64,000 bases of DNA from CAINVV01 sp037137375 (lineage in GTDB: Bacteria; Bacteroidota; Bacteroidia; Bacteroidales; Prolixibacteraceae), in contig JBAXKJ010000008.1 in assembly GCA_037137375.1 (NCBI GenBank), positions 102,312 through 166,311 of the forward strand. Direction: 5' to 3'. The notes under the pieces are model-generated. The model had not been told where the DNA came from and searched no databases. It worked only from the letters and a program-made list of their open reading frames with translations. The translations under genes and the position numbers were made by a program. This document shows, piece after piece, positions 54,647-63,926 of the stretch (position 1 is its first letter; the number at the start of each line of letters is the position of its first letter).

Positions 54647-55204
54647 TCAAAATTGTTTGGTTTTAGAGTGATCGAATCCCAAATTTATTGCAATCCCATA
54701 ACTGCTCAAATCATAATTCGGGGAGATTCTGATTAAATAGGAAGTTTGTCTATTTGAAAATTCAAGGCTATTCCATTTGGGGATGGATGCACCAAATGCA
54801 GTGCCTATTAATGCTCCAATAACTGTTCCTCCGAATGCAACGGATACACCAAATTTAGGTCCAAAGCTATACGGGCTATTCACTTGAGAAATCAAGCATG
54901 AAAATAAACCAATTCCTGCACCTACAACTCCATAAGCTGCTGCATAGGATCCCTTCTTCTCTGAAATTGTCATAACATCCGGAACTTTCAATTGTGCATA
55001 CTCCCCACTCAAATAATGATTTAATTCAATAGTAGAATCATTTAATAACTTGAAACTTCTTGTCTTTACTATTCGATTGTTTTTTAACTGCAATTTCATA
55101 ACAGAATATTTCTTTCCCTTTTCAAGAAGATTGATTTGGCCAGAGGCGGAAACTGCAATTAAAAGGATGGATAAAGTAAAAGCAATTTTATAAATTGGCT
55201 TCAT
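54647..55204 (-). CDS. Small exported protein with glycine-zipper segments
   Basis: This 185-residue protein has a signal peptide (MKPIYKIAFTLSILLIAVSASGQ). A short beta domain follows (LQLKNNRIVKTRSFKLLNDSTIELNHYLSGEYAQLKVPDVMTIS), then two glycine-rich hydrophobic helices (AAAYGVVGAGIGLFSCLI and AFGGTVIGALIGTAFGASIPKW). It is not a family I can name. It follows the next minus-strand gene by 10 bases and shares its general N-terminal pattern. Confidence 0.6.
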   Translation of the reverse strand: MKPIYKIAFTLSILLIAVSASGQINLLEKGKKYSVMKLQLKNNRIVKTRSFKLLNDSTIELNHYLSGEYAQLKVPDVMTISEKKGSYAAAYGVVGAGIGLFSCLISQVNSPYSFGPKFGVSVAFGGTVIGALIGTAFGASIPKWNSLEFSNRQTSYLIRISPNYDLSSYGIAINLGFDHSKTKQF

Positions 55205-55214
55205 AATGAGTTGA

Positions 55215-55940
55215 TTATTTGTATTTTAGCTTACCCAATTGGATGCAGAACAGTCCTCCAAAGAATGATTTCTCGGGATTTATATTTGCAAACCCATATA
55301 TTCCAAAACCTATGACTGAAGATGGGGTCCAAAAAAGCTGACTTTCTAATGGAATTCCAAATGTGCTAAAAGTCTTTTGTTCGTAGTTAAAGGTGTAGTT
55401 GCTCAAATTCTGAAAGGCTCCACGTTGCTCTCCGAATACACGGCTAATCCCGCCAGATAAAGAAACAAAACCTAATGGAATTTTTGCTATTCGTCCATAG
55501 AGTACGCCAAAATCAGAAACCGATTGCTTCGGTGACATTCTTAAGAAAACCATCTCTTCATTGTAAATAAAACGAATCGAAAGAAGTCCCTTTTTAATTT
55601 GAGAAGAGAAGTTGATTCCAAACGATGGGCCTACTGCATTATCCGTGTGGTTGCTATCAAATCCTCCGATGACCGTTCCAGCCCCAACTCCAACATTGAA
55701 CCAGAAATTTGGCCTTTCCAATTTGGGACCATATTTATATTCAAAAACACCTTCAAGTGGAAGAAAGGTTTTTACCTCTGTTCCATTTTTTTTACGGATA
55801 TGATAATGGATGTTTATGGAATCAACCTTTATGATATTACAAATGATCTTTACACCGGTTTTTCTGGTAATTGTATCTTGAGCCCAACTAAATTTGAACA
55901 TGATCAAAAGAAAAGTAATGGAAATTATAGCGCTTCTCAT
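55215..55940 (-). CDS. Exported protein with probable beta-barrel part
   Basis: The start is set at ATG 55940, which opens a signal peptide (MRSAIISITFLLIMFKFSWAQ); a TTG start at 55973 would add 11 residues. After a short beta domain (TGVKIICNIIKVDSINIHYHIRKKNG) come about 170 residues of alternating hydrophobic strands ending FCIQLGKLKYK, as in small outer-membrane barrels. Family unknown. It is upstream of the 185-residue gene in a two-gene unit, and divergent from the 295-residue gene at 56049. Confidence 0.62.
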   Translation of the reverse strand: MRSAIISITFLLIMFKFSWAQDTITRKTGVKIICNIIKVDSINIHYHIRKKNGTEVKTFLPLEGVFEYKYGPKLERPNFWFNVGVGAGTVIGGFDSNHTDNAVGPSFGINFSSQIKKGLLSIRFIYNEEMVFLRMSPKQSVSDFGVLYGRIAKIPLGFVSLSGGISRVFGEQRGAFQNLSNYTFNYEQKTFSTFGIPLESQLFWTPSSVIGFGIYGFANINPEKSFFGGLFCIQLGKLKYK

Positions 55941-56048
55941 AACTTTAGATTTAGGCTTGATCAAAACTAACAAATTAACAATGAATTACAAACATAAATG
56001 AATGAGACTTTTGCATAACTTTACGAATCCAAACGAGTCCAATTAACT

Positions 56049-56936
56049 ATGAAAAATATTACTCCATATATACGACTAGGCCTGAGCATTCTTCTTCTAA
56101 TAACAGCCTTATCAAATAGTGCCCAGCAAAAATCCGAGCCAAAAAAATTCGGTATTGAGACCAAAAACGGTAACAATTATGTAGGAAAAATCATTTCCAG
56201 CGATTCGGTGAAAGTGGTATTCAAATCTGACCAACTTGGGGAAATAACACTTAATCAAGCGGACATAAAAAAAATAATCAGTCTGGGTGCAATAACTGAA
56301 AACGGCGATCAAAATAATTCTGCAAATCTGCAGGCAACGCGCTACTTCTTTTCACCAAATGGATACGGATTGAAAAAAGGCGAAGGTTATTATCAGAATA
56401 TCTGGGTGATGTTCAATTCGTTTGCCATTGGATTAACTGATTATTTTTCAGTCGGCGGCGGAACAGTCCCGTTGTTTCTTTTTGACGGAACCCCAACTCC
56501 GGTATGGGTCACAGCCAAATTTTCCATACCTGTCTCCAAGGATAAATTTAATCTGGCAGCTGGAGTCCTTGCCGGCAGCGTTCTGGGAGAATCAGGTACA
56601 GGATTTGGGATTTTTTATGGTATTGCCACCCTTGGTTCACGGGATGCAAATTTAAGCCTGGGTGTCGGTTACGCTTTCGCAGGAGGAGAAATATCAAATT
56701 CCCCGATGCTCAATTTAAATGGAATGTTGCGAGTCAGTCCCAGATTCTACCTGCTTTCAGAAAACTACCTATTTCCCACCAGCTCCAAAAGCACCCTACT
56801 ACTATCCTTCGGCGCCCGGTCACTCATCAGGAATGTCGGATTGGATTATGGCTTATTCATTCCTTTCGTTCCAGAATCTGCACTGATTGCCGGTCCTTGG
56901 CTGGGCATCACCATCCCTTTCGGTAAGAAACATTGA
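56049..56936 (+). CDS. Exported protein, N-terminal small beta domain and probable outer-membrane barrel
   Basis: This 295-residue protein has a signal peptide (ending near ALSNSAQQ). A domain FGIETKNGNNYVGKIISSDSVKVVFKSDQLGEITLNQADIKKI follows, resembling small SH3/LSm-like barrels. The remaining 200 residues are glycine-rich amphipathic strands (ITDYFSVGGGTVPLFLFDG-type) ending with LGITIPFGKKH. It resembles its two neighbours on the opposite strand in general plan. Function unknown. Confidence 0.68.
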   Translation: MKNITPYIRLGLSILLLITALSNSAQQKSEPKKFGIETKNGNNYVGKIISSDSVKVVFKSDQLGEITLNQADIKKIISLGAITENGDQNNSANLQATRYFFSPNGYGLKKGEGYYQNIWVMFNSFAIGLTDYFSVGGGTVPLFLFDGTPTPVWVTAKFSIPVSKDKFNLAAGVLAGSVLGESGTGFGIFYGIATLGSRDANLSLGVGYAFAGGEISNSPMLNLNGMLRVSPRFYLLSENYLFPTSSKSTLLLSFGARSLIRNVGLDYGLFIPFVPESALIAGPWLGITIPFGKKH

Positions 56937-57008
56937 GGACGAATTTCCTGATTTGAAAATGTATTGTAACTTGAAGACCGTTTTCTGCTACTTCTTATAC
57001 TCTTTCAA

Positions 57009-58199
57009 ATGATCAGAAATCTATTAATTATCAGCATTTTAATATGTAATTCAATTGCTACAAAAGCCCAATCCACCATTTCCTCCAAAGCCATTATTCA
57101 ACAGGAACTGGTATTCCCTTACCAGGATGAACACACCCACGGCAGTTCCATCGTTCAGCTACCCAACGGTGACTTGCTGGCAGCCTGGTTCCAGGGAAGC
57201 GGCGAACGAACAGCAGACGACGTAAGAATTATGGGCTCACGGCAGAAAAAGGGCACTAGCACCTGGGCCACTCCCTTTCTGATGGCTGACACAAAGAATA
57301 TCCCCGACTGTAATCCTGTACTATTTCTTAACAAAAAAGGCAAACTGTTCCTCTTCTGGATCGCCGTTCAGGCTAATCAGTGGGAATATTCTATTCTCCG
57401 CTTCCGTACTTCAACCAATTTTCAGGGTGAAGGCGCCCCAAAATGGGACTGGCAAGACAACATTCTACTGAAACCAAATGATAGTTTTGCCGATGAAATT
57501 GCGAAGAAATTCAAGCAGATGAACGACCAAAACCATGGTTGGGCCGGGTACGCTCCAAAATATGACAACATGATCATCGAAGCATCCAAAGACAAGATGA
57601 AACGCAGTCTTGGCTGGATGACCCGTATCCACCCAATAACCCTGGAAAGCGGCAGAATCCTGCTCCCCCTCTATTCCGACGGATTCAACCTTTCTATGAT
57701 TGCCATCTCCGATGATAATGGTGAAACCTGGCGCCCAAGTCTTCCGATTGTGGGCCGCGGACCGATCCAACCTTCCCTGGCAGTTAGGAAAGACGGCGAA
57801 ATTGTCGCTTACATGCGCGACAGTGGCGATGCCCCCTCCAGGGTATGGTTCAGCACTTCCAAAGATAACGGCGAATCATGGGCACTGGCCGAAAAGACCG
57901 ATATCCCTAACGAGGCAAGCGTCGAACTGGAATCTCTAAAAGATGGAAGGTGGGTCTATTTTGGTAACGATATCGATGACGGCCGATACAAATTATCGCT
58001 GTATATATCTAACGATGAAGGCCATACCTGGAAAACCAAGGAGGTAATTGAGTATGCTCCCGATAAGCAGGGAAGCTTCTCCTACCCTTGTCTGATCCAG
58101 ACAATCGACGGATTGATCCACATTTCCTATTCCTATGCTTTCGGTAAAGGAAAGCAATCAATCAAACATGTGGTGATCGATATCAATAAAATTAAGTAG
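57009..58199 (+). CDS. Exported sialidase-family (BNR repeat) protein
   Basis: This 396-residue protein has a signal peptide (MIRNLLIISILICNSIATKAQ) and a six-bladed propeller with three Asp-boxes: ISDDNGETWR, STSKDNGESWA and ISNDEGHTWK. The first strands, with SSIVQLPNGDLLAAWFQGSGERTADD, resemble BNR_2-type exo-alpha-sialidases and related propeller hydrolases. The arginine triad of true sialidases cannot be confirmed by eye. It probably acts on glycans like the mannosidase and fucosidase about 15-18 kb away. It converges on the helicase gene 4 bases away. Confidence 0.8.
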   Translation: MIRNLLIISILICNSIATKAQSTISSKAIIQQELVFPYQDEHTHGSSIVQLPNGDLLAAWFQGSGERTADDVRIMGSRQKKGTSTWATPFLMADTKNIPDCNPVLFLNKKGKLFLFWIAVQANQWEYSILRFRTSTNFQGEGAPKWDWQDNILLKPNDSFADEIAKKFKQMNDQNHGWAGYAPKYDNMIIEASKDKMKRSLGWMTRIHPITLESGRILLPLYSDGFNLSMIAISDDNGETWRPSLPIVGRGPIQPSLAVRKDGEIVAYMRDSGDAPSRVWFSTSKDNGESWALAEKTDIPNEASVELESLKDGRWVYFGNDIDDGRYKLSLYISNDEGHTWKTKEVIEYAPDKQGSFSYPCLIQTIDGLIHISYSYAFGKGKQSIKHVVIDINKIK

Positions 58200-58203
58200 T
58201 CTG

Positions 58204-59481
58204 CTATTCTCCTTGTTTCTTGTGCCCGTGCCTGTCGCCCCGATCGCGGTGCCTGAAATCTTTTTTAGCTGTAGGACGGCTTCCTCCCCTTCCTCCGGAG
58301 GATGGTCTGAAGGCAGCTTTCCTACTTAGGGCCGGATTGTACTCCGGACCCGCCTCCATGCCTGCAGGTAATGGGATCTTAATGATCACCCGCTCAATCA
58401 GGTCTTCAATTTTCTTGAAGCTGTGCGCATCATTGTCCGAAATCAACGTAATCGCAACACCGGAAAGCTGGGCGCGTGCCGTCCGGCCAATGCGGTGGAC
58501 GTAGTCTTCAGGATCCCTCGGTACATCGTAGTTCATCACCAGGTCGATCCCGTCAATGTCAATTCCGCGTGAAACAATATCGGTAGCCACAAGAATCTGC
58601 GTTTCGCGGTTACGGAAACGAAGCATGACCTCTTCCCGTTCCTTTTGCTCAAGATCCGATAACATACCGTCTGCAGAAAAGCCCATTCTTCTAAGCTCGC
58701 GAACAATTCCATTGACATTAGCCTTACGGGAAGTGAAAATCAACACACTCTTGTAATCCGTTTTTCCCTTGAGCAACTCTTTAAGCAACTGCACCTTCTG
58801 TCCCTCATAGACCATATACGCGGCCTGAATAATGTTCTCGGCAGGTTTCGAGATGGCAATATTGATCTGCTCCGGATTCTTCAGAATGACTCCCGACATT
58901 TGACGGATCTTTGGAGGCATCGTCGCCGAAAAGAGCAATGTTTGCCGTTCGGTAGGAAGCTCGGCAACGATTCGCATGATGTCGTCGTAGAAGCCCATGT
59001 CGAGCATCCTGTCCGCTTCATCAAGAATCAGGGTCTGAATCGTACTGAAATCGGAATATTTCATGTTGATGTGCGAGAGTAACCTACCGGGAGTCGCGAC
59101 GATGATATCGGCGCCCTGCACCAGGGCAGATTTTTGCTGATCGAAGGCAGCGCCTACTCCCCCACCGTAAACCGCAAGCGACGATGCTCCGGTAAAATAG
59201 GAGAACCCTTCGATCTGCTGATCAATCTGCAAAACGAGTTCCCTTGTTGGCGCAATGATCAGGGTGTGCATTCCGGTGTGGCCCTCCCTGGAAATATTGT
59301 TTAGAATCGGCAGAAGATAGGCTGCCGTTTTGCCTGTACCGGTCTGGGCGCAGGCGATCAGGTCTTTACCCTGCAGGATAACCGGTATGGCAAACTCCTG
59401 AACCGGGGTGCAATTTTCGAAGCCCATGGCATTTAAGCCATCCATAACTTCATTAGTGAAGTCAAATTCTTTAAAATTCAA
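58204..59481 (-). CDS. DEAD-box RNA helicase, RhlE type
   Basis: This 425-residue helicase has the Q-motif FENCTPVQEFAIP, Walker A AQTGTGKTAAYLLP, PTRELVLQ, DEADRMLDMGF, SATMP, and HRIGRTARA. A basic, glycine- and arginine-rich tail (about residues 380-425) likely binds RNA. RhlE-type helicases assist ribosome assembly and RNA turnover. The gene is followed, moving downstream, by the sialidase; upstream lies the RlmI-like methyltransferase, consistent with a ribosome-related block. Confidence 0.93.
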   Translation of the reverse strand: MNFKEFDFTNEVMDGLNAMGFENCTPVQEFAIPVILQGKDLIACAQTGTGKTAAYLLPILNNISREGHTGMHTLIIAPTRELVLQIDQQIEGFSYFTGASSLAVYGGGVGAAFDQQKSALVQGADIIVATPGRLLSHINMKYSDFSTIQTLILDEADRMLDMGFYDDIMRIVAELPTERQTLLFSATMPPKIRQMSGVILKNPEQINIAISKPAENIIQAAYMVYEGQKVQLLKELLKGKTDYKSVLIFTSRKANVNGIVRELRRMGFSADGMLSDLEQKEREEVMLRFRNRETQILVATDIVSRGIDIDGIDLVMNYDVPRDPEDYVHRIGRTARAQLSGVAITLISDNDAHSFKKIEDLIERVIIKIPLPAGMEAGPEYNPALSRKAAFRPSSGGRGGSRPTAKKDFRHRDRGDRHGHKKQGE

Positions 59482-59507
59482 TGTTCTATGAAATAAGATG
59501 AACGATG

Positions 59508-60695
59508 TTATTCTACATACAAGACCAGTCCTTTCAGGTATTCACCTTCGGGGTGAAAGATGTTGATCGGATGGTCGGCCGGCTGGGACAACTGGTGCAG
59601 AATACGCACCTCCCGTCCGGCGATCGCAGCAGCCGAAAAAACGGCTTCGCGGAAGTTATTCCTGGTCACAACCTGTGAGCAGGAAAAAGTAAAAAGGATG
59701 CCTCCCGGCTTGATTTGCTGGAAAGCCTTGGCATTAAGACGTTTATAACCCTGAAGCGCCTGTGATAAGACGTTTCGGTGTTTGGCGAAAGCCGGAGGAT
59801 CAAGCACGATCACATCGTATTTATTTTTGATCTCCTGCATGAAATCAAAGGCATCGGCCACAAAGGACTCATGACGTGGATCATCCGGAAAATTCAACGC
59901 CACATTTTCATTCGTCAGCTCGATTGCTTTTGCCGAAGAATCGACCGAATGAACCAGTGTAGCACCACCCGTTAAGGCCGAGAAGGAGAAACCACCGGTG
60001 TAACAAAACATATTTAGTACTGCCTTGTCAAGGGAATATTGAGATAGAAGCCTGCGGTTTTCGCGCTGGTCGATAAAAAAACCTGTCTTCTGACCTTCCT
60101 GCCAGTCGACCTTGAAATGGTTCCCATATTCGGTAACCACTCCGGCTGAGGACTGCCCAAAAAGATACCCGTCAACGGCAGTGATATTGGCTTTAAAAGG
60201 CAGCGTCTTCGAACTCTTGTCAAAAACTGCAACCAATTTATCACCCAACACTTCTTTAAGTGCCTCAACGATAGCCTCCCGAACCAACCACATGCCCACT
60301 GAGTGAGACTGCAGCACGACAGTTCCGTTATAATAATCTGCAATCAGTCCTGGCAATCCGTCTCCTTCTCCATGAATCAGGCGATAGACATTCGTGTCTG
60401 TCGCGTCAGTAAGTCCGGCAGTCTTGCGAAGCTGATAGGCCTTTCGGATCTGATCTGTCCAGTATGAATCACCTGGAAGTTCTTCCCCGAAGGAAAAAAC
60501 CCTGACGGCTATCGAGCCGATGGCACAATGTCCGAAACCGATAACCTTCCCGCTACTCTTTTCAACGGATACCAGATCACCCTCTTCCACCGGTCCTTCG
60601 ATCCGATCAATGGCACCCGAGAAGACCCAGGGATGAAACCGTTCCATCGATTCCTCCTTGCCTTTCTTAAGTATGACTCTGGCGACGGGTTGCAT
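59508..60695 (-). CDS. RlmI-like 23S rRNA methyltransferase (PUA plus SAM domain)
   Basis: The start is set at ATG 60695, which opens VARVILKKGKEESMERFHPWVFSGAI, the PUA domain of the RlmI/RlmK family, 7 bases after the preceding gene; an upstream start at 60746 would overlap it. The catalytic domain contains QKTGFFIDQRENRRLL, VLNMFCYTGGFSFSA (SAM-binding) and VIVLDPPAFAKHRNVL with the catalytic DPP motif. It methylates a cytosine of 23S rRNA in the family's best-known member. Confidence 0.9.
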   Translation of the reverse strand: MQPVARVILKKGKEESMERFHPWVFSGAIDRIEGPVEEGDLVSVEKSSGKVIGFGHCAIGSIAVRVFSFGEELPGDSYWTDQIRKAYQLRKTAGLTDATDTNVYRLIHGEGDGLPGLIADYYNGTVVLQSHSVGMWLVREAIVEALKEVLGDKLVAVFDKSSKTLPFKANITAVDGYLFGQSSAGVVTEYGNHFKVDWQEGQKTGFFIDQRENRRLLSQYSLDKAVLNMFCYTGGFSFSALTGGATLVHSVDSSAKAIELTNENVALNFPDDPRHESFVADAFDFMQEIKNKYDVIVLDPPAFAKHRNVLSQALQGYKRLNAKAFQQIKPGGILFTFSCSQVVTRNNFREAVFSAAAIAGREVRILHQLSQPADHPINIFHPEGEYLKGLVLYVE

Positions 60696-60702
60696 TCGAT
60701 AA

Positions 60703-61290
60703 TTATTGTGTGAGACCGGTATAGATGACGTAGGCAATCCAGGCATCTGTTGCGGCGTAAATTTGTTGTTGTTCAGTTAAGACAGGGGCTTCCCAGTTGG
60801 TCAGACGCTGAGATTTTGAGATCCGCAAGCCACAAACAATGGCGGCAAGTTTCTTCAGACTGAAATTTTCTATTCCGTAGAGCTTAACCATCTCCTGTAA
60901 TTCAACAAAACCACCAGGCTTAAAGGAAGTAATCCGCTGCAGAATTTTGATGTCGTCACGGATGGCGGCACCAATCTTGAGGATGGAAGGAGAAGCCAGT
61001 ACCCTGATGAGTCCGGGTGACAGACCGATCAGGTTAGTTCTGATCAGAAATGCCTCGTCTGCAGTGGAAAGCTGCAACAACGCCACCTGATGATTCTGAC
61101 CTTTCTTGAAGGATGGACGCGTTTCGGTATCGAAACCCAGGATCTTCTGCGTCTTCAAATAGTTGACTGCATCAGTTAGCTGCTCAACCCTTTCAATCAG
61201 ATGAATCTTTCCTTCAAAGAAAGCTAGCGGAAGTTCCGCCAACTCTTCATCTGTAATACTTTTCTTAAATTCCTTAATATTTTCACTCAT
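60703..61290 (-). CDS. 3'-5' exonuclease domain protein, RNase D-like (DEDDy)
   Basis: ATG 61290 is preferred to 61299 (three residues shorter, MSENIKEFKK). The DEDDy motifs are seen: ILGFDTETRPSF (Asp, Glu), IGAAIRDDIKIL (Asp) and IYAATDAWIAYVIY (Tyr-x3-Asp). It is about 195 residues, so it lacks the HRDC domain of full RNase D. It is likely involved in RNA 3' processing or turnover, fitting a block with an rRNA methyltransferase and an RNA helicase. Confidence 0.88.
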   Translation of the reverse strand: MSENIKEFKKSITDEELAELPLAFFEGKIHLIERVEQLTDAVNYLKTQKILGFDTETRPSFKKGQNHQVALLQLSTADEAFLIRTNLIGLSPGLIRVLASPSILKIGAAIRDDIKILQRITSFKPGGFVELQEMVKLYGIENFSLKKLAAIVCGLRISKSQRLTNWEAPVLTEQQQIYAATDAWIAYVIYTGLTQ

Positions 61291-61318
61291 TATTCTCAAA
61301 ATCCGGCTTTTGGCATTC

Positions 61319-61870
61319 CTAATCGATGGTAAGATTGCCGTATATCAACTGGTGAATGGCACGGAGGCCGTTAACCAGTTTCTGACCCCAATATTGTTCA
61401 AAATTATTCCTGCATTCCCACAATGCAGCCTTCATCACCTCCACTGTTCCAATTCTGTATGCCAGAATAAAATCCTTCAGATCCTGGTAGATATCGGCAA
61501 CATTCTCAGAAATATTCGCTTCAACGTTGGCCTCACCCAGGGGTGTTCCAGGTTCGAATATCTCCGGATAACTATCAAACTCCCCTAACTTGGAACTCAG
61601 TTTCTGAAGGATATACGAATAATCCTCCTCCATCACGAATTTCTCGGGAGACTCTTCTGCATCTTCCTCAGCAATAGCAGGCAAGAGGGATGCCTTCAAA
61701 TAAAGTAAGGGTAAAATCTTTTGTAGCTTTCCAAGAAAGTCTTTCCTCTGAAAATCATTCACTGATTCGGTAAAAGCGCAAAATTCATTGGCTACGGTAG
61801 CAAACTCAATCACATTTCGGGAATACACAACATCCGGAAAATGAGATTCATCTATTGATCTTTGTCCCAT
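61319..61870 (-). CDS. DUF5063-like protein of unknown function
   Basis: This 183-residue mainly helical, acidic protein (SPDVVYSRNVIEFATVANEFCAF start region, TPLGEANVEANISENVADIYQDLKDFI) fits my memory of the Bacteroidota DUF5063 family. No motif for a reaction is visible. It lies between RecQ and the exonuclease, in the same orientation (29 bases before the exonuclease start), which suggests a nucleic-acid-linked role, an inference only. Confidence 0.7.
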   Translation of the reverse strand: MGQRSIDESHFPDVVYSRNVIEFATVANEFCAFTESVNDFQRKDFLGKLQKILPLLYLKASLLPAIAEEDAEESPEKFVMEEDYSYILQKLSSKLGEFDSYPEIFEPGTPLGEANVEANISENVADIYQDLKDFILAYRIGTVEVMKAALWECRNNFEQYWGQKLVNGLRAIHQLIYGNLTID

Positions 61871-61929
61871 TTATAAAAAAAACAACTTCTATCGTGCAAA
61901 GGTAATCAAACTTCGGTGAGTCAGAGCCA

Positions 61930-63849
61930 TTAATCCAAAATTTGACCATTTTTCAATTCAATCAGATTAGTGGCATTCATCCCGAGTGTTCCCTGATCCA
62001 GCAACCACCTGATAACTTTCAATACATTCTTCTCTTTTGCCTCCGTATTACTGACTATTTGCCTGATTTCCACGGGTCCGTTCTGCAACAACTGACAGAC
62101 CCTTTCCGAGATCAGCTGAAACTCCGCATTCGAGATGCCCGACTGATGTTCACCGGTGCAGACGTCACACTTTCCGCAAGGTCGGGATCCATGTTCACCA
62201 AAATAGGCCAGCAACTGTGCGCTCCTGCATTGATCTGTTTTTAACGCATAATTGATAACCGAATCTACCCGGCGCTGGTAGCTGACTTTCCGATCCTGGT
62301 AATTGATTTTGGAAATCCTGATTCTCTCCCTGGGAACACGTTCTGTGAGAAGCTGGAGGACAGGCTTATCCCTCCGGGGAATGTAGTGGATGATCTTTTG
62401 CTGAGAAAGGTACTTTAGATTTTGATATAGATCATCGGCAGTCACGTTTAACCTTCTGGCTAATAGTACTTCATCTATTCTGACATAATCGGTGAACAAT
62501 CCGGTATAGGAGCGCAACAACATCCCTATTAACTCTTCCAGGTTCTTCACTTTGGTGTCGATCCGATAAAGTTCATCCCTTCTGGCCAGAAAATAGACCC
62601 GGGCAGAACTTTCCGGGTCATCCGTATATTCAAGATAACCTTCCTTCTCCATCAGCTTCAGACTATGGTGGACGGACGTAAAAGGAAAGCCGAATTTTTT
62701 AGCAAAATCTTCCGGCTGGAAGGTGTAGAAAAATTCCTTCCCGGTGCCAACGGCAATTTGAAGGTAGTCGCCCAAAGCCTGGTAAACATCCCTTATGCGT
62801 TCAATCTCAGGAAAAGCATCGGTGACCATTTTATGGAGGCGCCGCTTGTCCGTTCCATTGTAGATCATGGTTGCTACCGACCTTTCTCCATCCCTGCCAG
62901 CGCGGCCGGCTTCCTGGAAGTATGCCTCCAAAGAATCCGGAAGGTCCAGATGAAGCACAAAACGGACATCCGGCTTATCGATTCCCATGCCAAACGCGTT
63001 GGTCGCCACCATCACCCGGGAGGATCCAGTCATCCATTTGTTCTGCTTTTCCCTTCGCAGCGATTGGTCCAGTCCGGCATGGTAAAAATCTGCCAACACC
63101 CCCTGCTGCCTTAAAAGCTCCGAGATCTCGCGGCATTTTTTCCTGCTTCGGACATAAATGATGCCCGAACCCTTCGATTTTGTAACGGTATCGACAAGAT
63201 AGCCCAATTTATCTTCTTTCTGGCGAACAAGATAGGTGACGTTTTCGCGAACAAAGCTCTTCTTTAACAGATTTTTGCGGGGGAAAAGAAGTTTATCCTG
63301 GATGTCGCCGATTACTTCATTGGTTGCCGTTGCCGTGAGGGCCAGTAATGGAACAGAAGGAAAATACTTCCGGATGTTGGCTATGTGCAGATAAGAAGGG
63401 CGGAAATCGTAGCCCCACTGGGATATGCAATGTGCCTCATCAACCACAATCAAATTCAGTTTGAAGCGAATCAGGTATTCAAGAAAATGTTCAGAAAGGA
63501 GACGTTCCGGTGAGATATACAAGAATTTGTAATCACCATAGACGGCATTGTTGCAGGCAATTTCGATCTCACGGGAGGTCATCCCCGAGAAGATGGACAA
63601 AGCCTTGATCCCTTTGGCCCTCAGATTATCAACCTGGTCGTTCATCAATGCGATCAAAGGCGTCACTACCAGACACATACCTTCCTCCGAAAGCGCATAC
63701 ACCTGAAAAGTAATAGACTTGCCGCCACCAGTTGGCATGAGTCCGAGTGTGTCGTTTCCGGCAGCAACCGAGTGGATAATATCCTCCTGCAAGGGTCGGA
63801 ACTGGTCAAACCCCCAATGTTTTAACAATATTTCACGGTACGTATCCAT
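61930..63849 (-). CDS. recQ: ATP-dependent DNA helicase RecQ
   Basis: This 639-residue helicase has Walker A LMPTGGGKSITFQVYAL, DEAHCISQWGYDFRPSYLH, ALTATATNEV and QEAGRAGRDGERS. The RQC region carries the zinc-binding cysteines in LAYFGEHGSRPCGKCDVC. A winged-helix segment follows, and the protein ends at about 639 without a clear HRDC domain, shorter at the end than the longest RecQ forms. It unwinds recombination intermediates and works with RecA. It heads the minus-strand block. Confidence 0.95.
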   Translation of the reverse strand: MDTYREILLKHWGFDQFRPLQEDIIHSVAAGNDTLGLMPTGGGKSITFQVYALSEEGMCLVVTPLIALMNDQVDNLRAKGIKALSIFSGMTSREIEIACNNAVYGDYKFLYISPERLLSEHFLEYLIRFKLNLIVVDEAHCISQWGYDFRPSYLHIANIRKYFPSVPLLALTATATNEVIGDIQDKLLFPRKNLLKKSFVRENVTYLVRQKEDKLGYLVDTVTKSKGSGIIYVRSRKKCREISELLRQQGVLADFYHAGLDQSLRREKQNKWMTGSSRVMVATNAFGMGIDKPDVRFVLHLDLPDSLEAYFQEAGRAGRDGERSVATMIYNGTDKRRLHKMVTDAFPEIERIRDVYQALGDYLQIAVGTGKEFFYTFQPEDFAKKFGFPFTSVHHSLKLMEKEGYLEYTDDPESSARVYFLARRDELYRIDTKVKNLEELIGMLLRSYTGLFTDYVRIDEVLLARRLNVTADDLYQNLKYLSQQKIIHYIPRRDKPVLQLLTERVPRERIRISKINYQDRKVSYQRRVDSVINYALKTDQCRSAQLLAYFGEHGSRPCGKCDVCTGEHQSGISNAEFQLISERVCQLLQNGPVEIRQIVSNTEAKEKNVLKVIRWLLDQGTLGMNATNLIELKNGQILD

Positions 63850-63887
63850 CGTTAACCAAACATATTCATTTTTTCACTCATTTTTCT

Positions 63888-63895
63888 TAATTTTG
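63888..63895 (+). promoter_or_regulatory. -7 promoter element TAATTTTG of guaB
   Basis: TAATTTTG matches TAnnTTTG and lies 31 bases before the ATG at 63927. The -33 box is not clear. Confidence 0.5.
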
Positions 63896-63926
63896 CGCAA
63901 CAAAAGTCTTACCAAATTTCTCACCC

